In this document: positions 1 to 5,484 of the stretch, piece by piece
Layout of the letters: each line of letters starts with the position of its first letter
Position numbering within the stretch: position 1 is the stretch's first letter
Assembly: GCA_045586595.1 (NCBI GenBank)
Contig: JAZNAQ010000001.1
Location: forward strand, 1-5,791
DNA: 5,791 nt
Direction of reading: 5' to 3'
DNA from: SIG480 sp045586595
Lineage (GTDB): Bacteria > Bacillota > Clostridia > Oscillospirales > JAAYXM01
Made by a program: the position numbers and the translations under genes
Notes under the pieces: generated by a model
What the model saw: only the letters and a program-made list of their open reading frames with translations
Database searches by the model: none
What the model was told of the DNA's origin: nothing

Positions 1-525
1 CATGCCGTTATCGGCGCTGCGAAGCTGAAGCTGTGCGTTTTCGCCCTCAAAGCCCAGACAAAACTGATTATCTCCGCTGTACAAAATGGAGTATGTACCG
101 TTGGTATTCCCCTCGACGCACCATCTCTGAACATCATATCCCGTGAGAGTCCAAAGCTTGATAGTCTTCCCGGGCACCACATGGGCGTTGTCGATATCCA
201 GCAAAAGATCGGTGTCGTGGGCATACACGTAAAAGACCTGATTGGAAAACTCCTTCAAAGTCCAGTTCGCGGGGCTATCGCTTAAAATAAGGCTTCCGTC
301 CCGGTGAGAAAGGTAAAGACCGGTCTCTCTATTGAGAAAAGCATATGTTCCCGCCTGCAGAGGCTCTGCTTTCACCGCTTCCGGTGTTGCGGGAGCGGGT
401 ATCTCCGGTGTTGTGGGTGCAAACGTTTCCGGTTGCATTGGAGATGTTGAGATTTCCGGCTCCGCAGCGCAGGCGCTGCAGAACAGTATAAGTATCAAAA
501 TGATTGGGGCAATATATTTTTTCAT
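1..525 (-). CDS. Probable lipoprotein with ricin-B-like (beta-trefoil) domain, C-terminus outside window
   Basis: Open reading frame of 175 codons starting at the ATG at 525-523 and still open at base 1, so the protein is partial. An AGGAG ribosome binding site lies 8 nt before the ATG. The N-terminus is a lipoprotein-type signal: MKK, a hydrophobic stretch (residues 5-15) and Cys19 preceded by Cys-Ser-Ala; the lipobox is not textbook because position -3 is Cys, and Cys16 also occurs. Residues 22-55 form a Pro/Thr/Glu-rich linker with repeated TPE units, as in surface lipoproteins. From about residue 58 the pattern is that of a ricin-type beta-trefoil: a GTYAFLN strand, a LLLDIDNA segment at 107-114, and the QxW motif at Gln133-Arg134-Trp135. 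Such domains often bind carbohydrate; no ligand can be named here. It follows the M23 peptidase gene by 26 bp with no terminator between, so the two are probably co-transcribed. The export and lipoprotein call is fairly firm; the lectin-like fold is inferred from pattern. Confidence 0.72.
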   Translation of the reverse strand, partial: MKKYIAPIILILILFCSACAAEPEISTSPMQPETFAPTTPEIPAPATPEAVKAEPLQAGTYAFLNRETGLYLSHRDGSLILSDSPANWTLKEFSNQVFYVYAHDTDLLLDIDNAHVVPGKTIKLWTLTGYDVQRWCVEGNTNGTYSILYSGDNQFCLGFEGENAQLQLRSADNGM

Positions 526-551
526 TTTTTGCACTCCTGTTTTTCACTGAA

Positions 552-1103
552 TCAATTTACATCTTTATACACTTCATCCTGAGGATTTATTTCTATCCCA
601 TCCGAGGAATTGCCTGTAGATATTTCAAAATGCAGGTGCGGTCCTGATGAATTGCCCGTATTGCCTACTTCACCGATCCATTGGCCTGCTTTTATTCTTG
701 CACCTTTATATACCTGGGCGGGCATACTATCCGGATATAAATGTGCATATTCGTAATAACGGCCATCATCGCCTTTAATTACAAGACCCGTCCCAAAGCC
801 GTTGCAGTCACCATATTCACCTTCGTGGTTTCTTGTGCAATGGTAAACATTGGTTACAGTTCCACCTTCAGCAGCATGTACAGGAGCATTCTCGATGCTG
901 GAATCACTAATATCAATTGCGCCGCCTGAGTGCAGCTCTTGGCTCAATTTATAGTGCCTCGGTACCGGCCAGTACAGGGCTGAATCATATCCCGAATCCG
1001 AAGAATCTACTATATTTACATCTTTTGCAAACAATTCATGACCAACGCCCACGATTATCGCGAACAGGATTATTACTTTGATTACTTTGAATAGTTTTTT
1101 CAT
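552..1103 (-). CDS. Exported M23-family metallopeptidase (LytM/peptidoglycan endopeptidase type)
   Basis: 183 residues. The M23 family consists of zinc peptidases that cut peptidoglycan cross-bridges or stems outside the membrane. Residues 1-26 form a basic N-terminus plus a hydrophobic segment (signal peptide or membrane anchor). The catalytic domain follows at about 44-175. Visible family signatures are His58 and Asp64 in a HSGGAIDIS segment (first His and Asp zinc ligands), His121 in YAHLYP, and the HxH motif His156-Leu157-His158 followed by FEI, preceded by the typical GNTGNSSGP turn. The His-to-Asp spacing is six rather than the four of classic HxGxD members, which places it in a variant subgroup, but all catalytic residues look present, so it is probably active. 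The ATG at 1103 is supported by GGGGAG 6 nt upstream. The gene looks more AT-rich than the redox operon further right. It is first in a two-gene unit with the lipoprotein and is probably driven by the promoter at 1135-1164. Confidence 0.88.
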   Translation of the reverse strand: MKKLFKVIKVIILFAIIVGVGHELFAKDVNIVDSSDSGYDSALYWPVPRHYKLSQELHSGGAIDISDSSIENAPVHAAEGGTVTNVYHCTRNHEGEYGDCNGFGTGLVIKGDDGRYYEYAHLYPDSMPAQVYKGARIKAGQWIGEVGNTGNSSGPHLHFEISTGNSSDGIEINPQDEVYKDVN

Positions 1104-1134
1104 CCCCGACTCCCCGTTTTATTTTCCTTGTTGC

Positions 1135-1164
1135 ATCATATCATCACTTGACTTAGTACATCAA
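1135..1164 (-). promoter_or_regulatory. Candidate sigma-A promoter for the M23-lipoprotein unit
   Basis: On the minus strand TTGATG (1164-1159, 4 of 6 to TTGACA) is followed after 18 bp by TATGAT (1140-1135, 5 of 6 to TATAAT). Transcription would start near 1128, giving a leader of about 25 nt with the GGGGAG ribosome site in it. It sits downstream of the minus-strand terminator at 1239-1280, which would insulate it. Predicted by eye only. Confidence 0.5.
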
Positions 1165-1238
1165 AAACAGCTCTCAATTACCTGAGCACACTAACAAGCG
1201 TTTTCACTGTTAATTTTAATCGTTATTTAATATAGCAG

Positions 1239-1280
1239 AAAAAACAGTAGCAGGCAATGAAAACCACTGTCTGCTACTGT
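1239..1280 (-). terminator. Rho-independent terminator, minus strand
   Basis: The arms 1244-1256 and 1268-1280 pair over 13 bp (one G-U pair) around an 11-nt loop. On the minus strand the stem runs straight into six T residues (complement of 1239-1244). There is no comparable T-run on the plus side, so it works for leftward transcription. No coding sequence ending just before it was found; the last annotated minus-strand gene to its right ends at 2138, beyond another hairpin. Confidence 0.85.
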
Positions 1281-1391
1281 AGTTATATTGTGTTGAGCTT
1301 GTATTATTCCCACTCGCCGAATCAAATCCTTTTCTAAGCTTTTTTGTATATATAATTTGATTTCTGGTGGTTTTATTTGCCGCAGATTATA
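1239..1391 (-). ncRNA. Possible small RNA ending at the orphan terminator
   Basis: A minus-strand TATAAT (1391-1386) lies upstream of the orphan terminator; a transcript starting near 1379 would be about 140 nt and would contain an 8-bp hairpin (1320-1327 with 1355-1362) and the terminator hairpin. No good -35 box is seen at 16-18 bp from this -10, and no short reading frame with a proper ribosome site is visible. It does not match an RNA family I recognise. It is a guess based on the need for something before a strong terminator. Confidence 0.25.
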
Positions 1392-1586
1392 CTTATCCTA
1401 TGGTCTATAAGGAATTTTGCTATCAAAAATCTATCGGGAGCGAAATATCACCGGTTATTCTTGACGCTATGATACAGCTGGTTTGAGTGTATAATAACAT
1501 AGTTATGCCTATATTTCCAGTCTGTATTTCTGTGGGTGATAAATCGGTCTTATCAGCGAAATATGTTGTTTTTCAAGAAAAGTGGT

Positions 1587-1615
1587 TTGTTCATCAAGGG
1601 AAACTGTAGTATAAT
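1587..1615 (+). promoter_or_regulatory. Candidate sigma-A promoter of the PH-like membrane protein gene
   Basis: A perfect TATAAT at 1610-1615 with a weak TTGTTC at 1587-1592 and a 17-bp spacer. Transcription would start at about 1621-1623, leaving a very short leader of roughly 12 nt that is almost entirely the ribosome binding site. The upstream TATAAT at 1490-1495 is an alternative; its best -35 (TTGACG, 1461-1466) is 23 bp away, which is too far for a normal promoter. Confidence 0.5.
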
Positions 1616-1633
1616 ATGCAAAGGTGATGGAGA

Positions 1634-2068
1634 ATGAACAAGAAATACAGCATTATTCTAATAATAAGTATTGTGGTCATCGTGGCGGCGTACTCCCTTA
1701 TGGGAGGCGGAGGTTGTACTGATTTGGACATAGGCGAGGACCGCTTGAGTGTGAGCTATAAGGACTTTAGCTTCGCCGTGGACTATAAAGATGTTACGAC
1801 TATCGAACTTGTGGAGGTTTCTGATTTCGGTGAGCCTTTGAGCGGCGGAAGTGACAAAGTATGCCGCTGGGGAGTGTGGGAGAGCGAGAGCCTGGGCGAA
1901 TACTCCCAGTACACCATTCTCGGCACTTCCAACGCGGTTTTGCTGCATTTGCGCGATGGCGGCAAAGCGCTTCTCAGCTATGAAAGCGGCGATACCACCG
2001 TGATGCTGGGACAGCTGCTTTTTGATATGCTCACGGAGCACGGCTACGATGTAAACTACAAACAATAA
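1634..2068 (+). CDS. Small membrane-anchored protein with a bacterial PH-like domain
   Basis: 144 residues. The ATG at 1634 is preceded by GGTGAT (1623-1628) and GGAG close to the start, a good match to the 3' end of the anti-Shine-Dalgarno complement. Residues 5-23 form one hydrophobic helix, then a GGGG turn. The rest (about 30-144) resembles the C-terminal half of the small PH-like (pleckstrin-homology-fold) domains common in Firmicutes: LSVSYKDFSFAVDYKDVTTIELV, then a Gly-rich loop, RWGVWESESLGEY, a strand with LLHLRDGG, and a final T-x-x-L helix (121-135). The N-in orientation and the side of the membrane on which the domain lies are not determined. It is single, with its own promoter, and convergent with the redox operon, so there is no evidence of a shared job. 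The function is unknown; the PH-like fold is inferred from remembered family patterns. Confidence 0.75.
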   Translation: MNKKYSIILIISIVVIVAAYSLMGGGGCTDLDIGEDRLSVSYKDFSFAVDYKDVTTIELVEVSDFGEPLSGGSDKVCRWGVWESESLGEYSQYTILGTSNAVLLHLRDGGKALLSYESGDTTVMLGQLLFDMLTEHGYDVNYKQ

Positions 2069-2074
2069 AACACA

Positions 2075-2106
2075 AATCCCCATCGGCCAAATGGTCGGTG
2101 GGGATT
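2075..2106. terminator. Likely bidirectional terminator between convergent genes
   Basis: A 14-bp stem (2075-2088 with 2093-2106, two G-U type pairs) closed by a 4-nt AAAT loop. It starts 6 bp after the stop of the plus-strand gene and 31 bp beyond the stop of the minus-strand operon. On the minus strand it is followed by TGTGTTTTATTG, a fair T-tract; on the plus strand by CGTTTAC, which is weaker. It probably ends both transcripts and certainly prevents read-through clashes on the minus strand. Confidence 0.8.
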
Positions 2107-2137
2107 CGTTTACAGGAGAATGAAGATAAGAGGAATA

Positions 2138-3394
2138 TCACATTTTGAGATACCCGCCTCCGTAGGCGCAGCCTCCGGGGCAGGCAAGCAGGTCGGCAAA
2201 GTCAAAGTCTTTGCCGGCTTTTTTTATGTCAGCGGCACCTTTGACCGAGAGTGTCGCGCAGCCACTGATAGCCGGTGAGAGCTCATCGCGCAGCCGGCTT
2301 GAAGCTGCGGAGGAGTCAAAGGTTTCTTCCACGGCATCAGACCATACCTGACGCATGGTGTAGCGGCTGACGCAGGAGCGGAGAATATGGTCATAGAGCT
2401 CAATCTCTGTCATGGCAAAGCCACATTCGTGCTTTGCTTTAAGCGCAGTGCAGGGAGAGACCCAGACAGTAAAAATATTTTCGCCATATTTTTTTACGCA
2501 CCATTCGTTGAAAATGGCCTCCGGATGGCGGCCAAGAATCTGCGCATCCACGAGCTTGGCAGCGGAGGGGCAGAGGGGGGATATACCCTTTTTGCCGAGG
2601 GCAAGCTCGGCCTTTACTTCCTCCGCCGCCATGGCAACAAAGCCGGAGCCGTCGAAAACTTTGTGTACGCCCATGCAGTGAAGAATACTTACCAGTTTGC
2701 CACTGTTCTGAATAAAGGGAGAGAGGGCAAAGATAATAGTTTTTCCTTTGTTTTGGGCTGTGCGCAGAGGCTTTGCCTCGTCCTTTATACTCAGCGCGCC
2801 GGTGGGGCAGACAGCAAGGCACCGGCCGCAGCCTATGCAGCCACTCTCCGGCATGGGTACGATGGAACCGATTTTTGTTTCTGCGGCCCGATTCAAGGCG
2901 CCGATGGCATGAATGCCCTGTTTTTCGCAGACCTTTTCGCAGCGGCGGCAGAGAACACACTTGCTGCCGTCTCGGATAATTGCAGGGGAAGAAAAGTCTT
3001 TTTCCTGCTCACGGTGGACATTGGCGTAAACTCTATCATCCATACCCAGCTCCCGCAAAAGCCCATGCAGCTCGCAGTTGGAATAGCGGGAGCAATATTC
3101 GCAGTCCATACGGTGATGGCGGCAGATGAGGTCCAGGGTGATGCGGCGGCTGTCAATGACCTTTTCGCTGTGGGTCAGCACCTCCATGCCCTCGCTCACT
3201 TTCGTGGAGCAGGCGGGCATGAGACGGGGGATACCTGCAACTTCCACCACGCACACCCGGCAGGAGCTGTCGGGACTGCAGTCTGCCAGATGGCAGAGCG
3301 TTGGAATATGTATGCCGTTCGCGCGGGCGGCGTCCAGAATGGTGGAGCCTTCGCCGGCGGCGATGGGAGTGCCGTTTATTTTGAGATTTATCAT
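2138..3394 (-). CDS. [FeFe]-hydrogenase-like iron-sulfur protein with a very short H-domain
   Basis: 418 residues; ATG at 3394 with GGAGG 7 nt upstream. Domains in order: plant-type [2Fe-2S] ferredoxin (Cys34, Cys45, Cys48, Cys62); His-Cys [4Fe-4S] as in NuoG/CpI (His94, Cys98, Cys101, Cys107); two [4Fe-4S] sets (Cys146/149/152/156 and Cys186/189/192/196); and an H-domain from about 219 to the end. The H-domain retains cysteines matching the four H-cluster ligands of clostridial CpI: Cys275 (SPLCPSA, L1), Cys315 (VSPCTALK, L2), Cys405 and Cys409 (ACPGGCAYGGG, L3). It is about 200 residues against about 360 in CpI, has only 90 residues between L2 and L3 (144 in CpI), lacks the GATGGVMEA segment and stops five residues after GGG. 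Leu replaces the proton-relay Cys of L1, Ser and Leu replace the Met residues flanking L2 and L3, and Leu replaces the first Lys of the L2 motif. It may be a divergent hydrogenase, a sensor, or an electron carrier without H2 chemistry. It is last in the operon, 12 bp after the NuoF-like gene. Confidence 0.85.
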   Translation of the reverse strand: MINLKINGTPIAAGEGSTILDAARANGIHIPTLCHLADCSPDSSCRVCVVEVAGIPRLMPACSTKVSEGMEVLTHSEKVIDSRRITLDLICRHHRMDCEYCSRYSNCELHGLLRELGMDDRVYANVHREQEKDFSSPAIIRDGSKCVLCRRCEKVCEKQGIHAIGALNRAAETKIGSIVPMPESGCIGCGRCLAVCPTGALSIKDEAKPLRTAQNKGKTIIFALSPFIQNSGKLVSILHCMGVHKVFDGSGFVAMAAEEVKAELALGKKGISPLCPSAAKLVDAQILGRHPEAIFNEWCVKKYGENIFTVWVSPCTALKAKHECGFAMTEIELYDHILRSCVSRYTMRQVWSDAVEETFDSSAASSRLRDELSPAISGCATLSVKGAADIKKAGKDFDFADLLACPGGCAYGGGYLKM

Positions 3395-3406
3395 ATCGCC
3401 GCCTCC

Positions 3407-4645
3407 TTATTCAAATTCTTCCGGGAAAGCCGCCATGGCGCTTTCCACAGTGTTGGGGATGCTTTGGCCCAGTCCGCAGCGGGAAGAAAGCCGCAGGTAG
3501 GCGCAGAGCTTTTTGATTTCGTCTTTACTGCCCTGCGCTTTCAGCAGTTTTGCAAGCTCCACGGAGCCAAAACGGCAGGGGGTGCACATACCGCAGGACT
3601 GCTGTGCCAAAAATTCCACGCTTTCGGCACAGAGAGCGCGGACGGAAATGTTCCCATCAAAGAACATCAGGCTTGCGGTGCCCAGAGCGGCTTTGGCCTC
3701 CAGTACCATATCCATGGCTTCGGCGGAGTAGATACTGCCTGTGCAGCCGCCGCCAAGGCGGAAGCCCTTCACGTTCGTTGCACCTGCAATTTCGGCGATT
3801 TTCCGGACACTCACGCCATAGGGCAATTCATACACACCGGGGCGCTCCACACAGCCGCTGACTGTGAAGAGCTTGCTGACTTCGCCGCTGAGGAAATATT
3901 CGCTGACGGCGGCAAAGGTCTCAGCATTATTGATAACGGTGGGCTTATGGAAAATGCCATTGATACCCGGATAGGGAGGCTTGAGCGTGGGCTCACCACG
4001 CTTGCCAACTATGGAGCGAATGAGAGCGGTTTCCTCGCCGCAAACATAGGCACCTGCGCCTTTCACAACTTCAATTTCAAAGCCTCCAAGCTCGGCCTCG
4101 GAAACAGTTTTTTTCATGCTTTCAAAGCATTCGGGATATTCGCTTCGGACATAGACAAAGCCTTTGCAGGCACCTACTGCGGCGGCACAGAGCAGCATGC
4201 CCTGCAAAATGGCATGGGGTGCGCGGAGCATAAGCTTCATGTCCTTATAGGTCTCGCCCTCGCCCTCGCTGCCGTTGCAGATTATGTATTTCTTCTCGCC
4301 GGGGGCATTTTTTGTGACACTCCATTTGTCGGCGATGTTATAGGCGCTGCCGCCGCGACCAACAAGGCCTGCGGCGCGGAGCACACCAATAATGTCGGTG
4401 CTGTTTTTGCAGATTTCAAGTGTCTTTCCGTAATCGGAGGGAGCAAACATGGCTCCCTCTTTTCCGCCATTTGCAAAATTCAGGTCCACCTTGCCATCAT
4501 CAAGTCCGCAAAGCTCAGAGTAAAAGCTCGCTATGCCGGCCACATGGGATAGGGGCAGCCCCAGCTCGGCGGCAAGGCGTTTCAGAGCTTCCGGAGAGCG
4601 GTCGGCACTTTCCCTCAGAGCCGGTATGAGTTTTTCGCTTATCAT
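3407..4645 (-). CDS. NuoF/HydB-like NADH-binding flavoprotein subunit with a fused NuoE N-terminal remnant
   Basis: 412 residues. NuoF-type proteins oxidise or reduce NAD(H) at FMN and pass electrons through a [4Fe-4S] cluster. Residues 3-46 look like the helical N-terminus of NuoE (LIPAL...LPLSHVAGIASFYSEL); the thioredoxin-like [2Fe-2S] part of NuoE that should follow is absent and the chain goes directly into the NuoF start. Family marks are GRGGSAYN (96-103) for FMN, NGSEGEGETYKD (124-135), GAYVCGEETAL (198-208), KPPYPG (222-227), KPTVINNAET (234-243), the SLBB-type region around 263-300, and the cluster motif SCGMCTPCR (Cys351, 354, 357) with Cys390. In the FMN motif Ser126 stands where most NuoF proteins have Asp, and EPG is EGE. 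The start overlaps the stop of the DUF2798 gene by ATGA, which supports translational coupling; the ribosome site is only a loose AGGTGAAGG. The stop is 12 bp before the hydrogenase-like gene. The NADH role is a strong family inference; the partner is probably the hydrogenase-like subunit. Confidence 0.88.
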   Translation of the reverse strand: MISEKLIPALRESADRSPEALKRLAAELGLPLSHVAGIASFYSELCGLDDGKVDLNFANGGKEGAMFAPSDYGKTLEICKNSTDIIGVLRAAGLVGRGGSAYNIADKWSVTKNAPGEKKYIICNGSEGEGETYKDMKLMLRAPHAILQGMLLCAAAVGACKGFVYVRSEYPECFESMKKTVSEAELGGFEIEVVKGAGAYVCGEETALIRSIVGKRGEPTLKPPYPGINGIFHKPTVINNAETFAAVSEYFLSGEVSKLFTVSGCVERPGVYELPYGVSVRKIAEIAGATNVKGFRLGGGCTGSIYSAEAMDMVLEAKAALGTASLMFFDGNISVRALCAESVEFLAQQSCGMCTPCRFGSVELAKLLKAQGSKDEIKKLCAYLRLSSRCGLGQSIPNTVESAMAAFPEEFE

Positions 4646-5124
4646 GCTGCCTTCACCTGCTTTTTATCGGGGAAAAGATGGCGGAAAATCCAGCGGTTGA
4701 TGGGGCCAAGAAACCATATCTGAACGCCAAAGGCAAAGACCCAGTTCACGGGCATTTTGGTAATAAAGGACTCCAGAAACTGACCGAAGGTCCAGTCAAA
4801 CTGTATCCAGTTAATGATATTGGAGTAGCAGCACATAATAGGGCACATCAAAAGCACGGTGAAGCCTGTGCGTATGCACTGATAGAGAATTTTGTTGTCG
4901 GTGGGGTACTTGGCGGCCTGCTTTCCCGCAAACTTCTGCACCACGAAAAACTGCAGAACAAAAGCAAGGGGCGCTTTCTGGCAGAAGGCAATACCTACCT
5001 GTCTGAAAAGCTCAAGGCTAAACTGGCCATAAACGAGGTATTTGTTGTATGTAGCCATGGTGGTTGCCATCAGCAGAACACCGAAAAAGGTGAATACGAC
5101 CCTTTGAAATGTTGTTTTAGGCAT
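4642..5124 (-). CDS. DUF2798-family membrane protein with internal duplication
   Basis: 160 residues, four predicted membrane helices at about 7-25, 50-68, 84-104 and 122-148, and a basic C-terminus. The two halves resemble each other: LLMATTMATYN (17-27) pairs with LLMCPIMCCYSN (91-102), and KAPLAFVLQFFVVQKF (50-65) with KMPVNWVFAFGVQIWF (123-138). This fits DUF2798, a family of small membrane proteins of unknown function. No heme-ligand pattern or [Fe-S] motif is evident; Cys48, 83, 94, 98 and 99 are present but not in a known motif. The ATG at 5124 has AAGGAGGA ending 6 nt upstream, overlapping the stop codon of the ferredoxin gene; its own stop overlaps the start of the NuoF-like gene. 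Its place inside a redox operon suggests that it anchors the complex or handles a membrane electron carrier or substrate; this is inference. Confidence 0.75.
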   Translation of the reverse strand: MPKTTFQRVVFTFFGVLLMATTMATYNKYLVYGQFSLELFRQVGIAFCQKAPLAFVLQFFVVQKFAGKQAAKYPTDNKILYQCIRTGFTVLLMCPIMCCYSNIINWIQFDWTFGQFLESFITKMPVNWVFAFGVQIWFLGPINRWIFRHLFPDKKQVKAA

Positions 5125-5136
5125 TGTTTTTCCTCC

Positions 5137-5484
5137 TTAATCCTCGTACCAGCCGTAGGGCGGTACAAAATAAGTTTTTGGCGGGCAGTTTTTGTCGCCG
5201 ATGCGGAAAATCTCTCCGGTCTCCTTACGCTTGAAGAAAATGCGCTGATTTATTGGCAGATTCATCTTTAGTGCACCGGTGCGGCAGGCCTCCACGCAGC
5301 AGGCACAGTACCAGCATTCGTCGGGGTAGGCCAGAATGGGGGGCTTGCCCGGCTCGGAGTTGGGGATTATGGTCTGCATGCGGCAGATGTTGGCGCAGGC
5401 GTTGCAGCCTATGCAGAGGGACTCATCAATGCTCACCGCCACGGTAGGGCCGGTGGGGTTTGCAAACACATAGGTATCGGCCAT
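5137..5484 (-). CDS. AprB-like 2x[4Fe-4S] ferredoxin subunit
   Basis: 115 residues. Two complete [4Fe-4S] motifs: Cys24/27/30 with Cys34 (CIGCNACANIC), and Cys57/60/63 with Cys67 (CWYCACCVEAC). The second, with its DECWYC lead and CCVEAC, closely resembles the electron-transfer subunit of APS-reductase-type enzymes, as does the pairing with a flavoprotein encoded just upstream. The C-terminal tail (about 75-115) is rich in Pro and aromatic residues (YFVPPYGWYED) and probably wraps the flavoprotein, as the AprB tail does. ATG at 5484 overlaps the flavoprotein stop by one base (TGATG), with AAGGAGGTG (5492-5500) 7 nt upstream inside the previous gene. It probably passes electrons between the flavoprotein and the other Fe-S subunits. 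A sulfur-related function should not be assumed. Confidence 0.85.
   Translation of the reverse strand: MADTYVFANPTGPTVAVSIDESLCIGCNACANICRMQTIIPNSEPGKPPILAYPDECWYCACCVEACRTGALKMNLPINQRIFFKRKETGEIFRIGDKNCPPKTYFVPPYGWYED

Larger units (their letters stand above)
1104..1633. other. AT-rich intergenic region between divergent genes
   Basis: About 530 bp without a convincing protein-coding gene on either strand. It holds the M23 promoter (1135-1164), a minus-strand intrinsic terminator (1239-1280), an 8-bp inverted repeat AATCAAAT/ATTTGATT (1320-1327 and 1355-1362), a minus-strand TATAAT (1391-1386), a plus-strand TATAAT at 1490-1495 just before a short palindrome ATAAC-ATA-GTTAT (1494-1506), and the promoter of the next gene (1587-1615). 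The terminator with nothing recognisable upstream is the main oddity and suggests a short RNA gene. Confidence 0.7.

Noticed and set aside
1304..1321. Minus-strand FGEWE-stop resembling the C-terminus of GMP synthase (guaA)
   Set aside because: An in-frame TGA precedes it immediately and the residues before the WE do not match the usual TIEWE ending, so it cannot be called a guaA fragment; kept only as a weak note in the small RNA finding.
1658..2083. A 141-codon frame on the minus strand opposite the PH-like protein gene
   Set aside because: Antisense to a gene with a promoter, ribosome site and recognisable domain pattern; the antisense translation shows no family features.
2387..4552. A 721-codon open frame on the plus strand, opposite the hydrogenase-like and NuoF-like genes
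   Set aside because: It lies entirely antisense to two well-supported genes, its translation is Ala/Gly/His-rich with no recognisable domain, and there is no ribosome site or promoter. It is explained by the GC-biased codons of the opposite strand.
4678..5271. A 197-codon plus-strand frame across the DUF2798 and ferredoxin genes
   Set aside because: It crosses two real genes on the opposite strand and has no recognisable domain or ribosome site.
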